Part shown: in pieces, positions 63,579 through 64,000 of the stretch
Layout of the letters: each line of letters starts with the position of its first letter
Position numbering within the stretch: the stretch's first letter is position 1
DNA from: Mesorhizobium sp. SOD10
GTDB taxonomy: Bacteria; Pseudomonadota; Alphaproteobacteria; Rhizobiales; Rhizobiaceae
DNA: 64,000 nt
Direction of reading: 5' to 3'
Assembly: GCA_000824805.1 (NCBI GenBank)
Contig: CCNA01000009.1
Coordinates: 1 to 64,000, forward strand
Made by a program: the position numbers and the translations under genes
Notes under the pieces: model-generated
What the model saw: the letters and a program-made list of their open reading frames with translations, nothing else
The model's database searches: none
Told to the model about the DNA's origin: nothing

Positions 63579-64000
63579 ATGACAGCAACGCCTCGAATAA
63601 CACTGATCCATGCCACCACCATTGCGATGGAGCCGATCACTCACTCTTTCAAAGCCGCCTGGCCGGAAGCTGATGCAGTCAACATCTTGGAGGACAGCCT
63701 GTCACCGGATCGCGCGAAGGTTTCCGAGCTCACCGACGAGCTCGTCGCGCGCATCGTGGCGCTTACGGCCTATGCGCGCTCGATCGGCAGTGCGGCGGTT
63801 CTCTTCACATGCTCTGCCTTCGGCCCGGCCATCGCGCACGCTGCGAAGCAGGTCGACATCCCTGTACTGAAGCCAAATGAGGCGATGTTCGAGCAAGCCA
63901 TTCGACGCGGCGGCCGCACCGCGATGCTCTATACGTTTGCCCCGGCCAAGGACAGCATGGAGCAGGAATTCCGCGAGGAAGCGGACCGCACCGATCCTTC
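63579..64000 (+). CDS. Asp/Glu/hydantoin racemase superfamily protein (3' partial)
   Basis: The frame starts with GGAGCCGACA ahead of the ATG and runs off the right edge, giving 140 residues. It begins TPRITLIHATTIAMEPITH and has VLFTCSAFGPAIAHAA, in which the Cys aligns with a catalytic Cys of the Asp/Glu racemase superfamily (also maleate isomerase and arylmalonate decarboxylase). It follows the ABC operon by 60 bases and may belong to it. The second Cys is outside the window. Confidence 0.65.
   Translation, partial: MTATPRITLIHATTIAMEPITHSFKAAWPEADAVNILEDSLSPDRAKVSELTDELVARIVALTAYARSIGSAAVLFTCSAFGPAIAHAAKQVDIPVLKPNEAMFEQAIRRGGRTAMLYTFAPAKDSMEQEFREEADRTDP

Overview
The window looks like chromid, megaplasmid or accessory-chromosome DNA of a rhizobial alphaproteobacterium (Rhizobium/Sinorhizobium/Mesorhizobium type). 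Reasons are the high G+C content, Aap-type and NMT1-type ABC systems, many GntR/FCD regulators and dense catabolic operons. I saw no rRNA, tRNA, IS element, transposase, integrase, CRISPR array or replication gene. Almost all of the window is uptake and breakdown of amino acids, imino acids and organic acids.

Layout. (1) 1-5520: a plus-strand operon for the pipecolate branch of lysine catabolism (FAD-linked D-2-hydroxyglutarate dehydrogenase-like, AmaB-like ALDH, aminotransferase, AmaA-like oxidase). (2) 5588-8958: a decaying D-/L-alanine unit. ridA and an Lrp regulator are intact, but dadA and the alanine racemase gene are broken. (3) 9336-12188: an SDR lacking the catalytic Tyr/Lys, a class III aminotransferase and a divergent XRE-cupin regulator. 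(4) 12371-25223: an aconitase-X cis-3-hydroxyproline dehydratase, then a divergent operon with an Aap-type transporter, a dimethylformamidase-like protein, an aminotransferase, a choline-sulfatase-like enzyme and a proline-racemase-family enzyme. (5) 25336-37530: a TetR regulator and an NMT1-type ABC transporter, followed by HyuA/HyuB, a TIM-barrel protein, a glycerate 2-kinase, a divergent enolase paralogue and an ornithine-cyclodeaminase-family protein. This run does not match a pathway I know. (6) 37663-50370: a hydroxyproline-type catabolic region with two D-amino-acid dehydrogenases, a tautomerase, an AroE-like protein, three GntR regulators, ProC-like and LDH2-type reductases, a DapA-family deaminase, an ALDH and two SDRs. 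(7) 50520-53742: a graveyard of broken genes. (8) 53743-64000: an aconitase, a dead trans-aconitate methyltransferase, a double-HTH GntR regulator, an isocitrate/isopropylmalate-dehydrogenase-family enzyme, a Fe3+-type ABC transporter and the start of an Asp/Glu racemase-family gene.

Two cis-regulatory codes tie these genes together. A TTGTCGAC-N5-GACGACAA operator occurs upstream of the aconitase-X/Aap operon, the DapA-type operon and two paralogous GntR genes; in several places it sits between the -35 and -10 boxes. A different 27-bp motif, TTGSATTTT-N9-AAAKCCAAA, flanks the aconitase, its GntR gene, the dehydrogenase and the Fe3+-type ABC operon. The most interesting unexplained pieces are the HyuAB/glycerate-kinase/enolase-like operon, the dimethylformamidase-like gene inside an amino-acid transporter operon, and the aconitase plus decarboxylating-dehydrogenase module with its own transporter and regulator. 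All functions are read from sequence motifs and gene context, without any database search.
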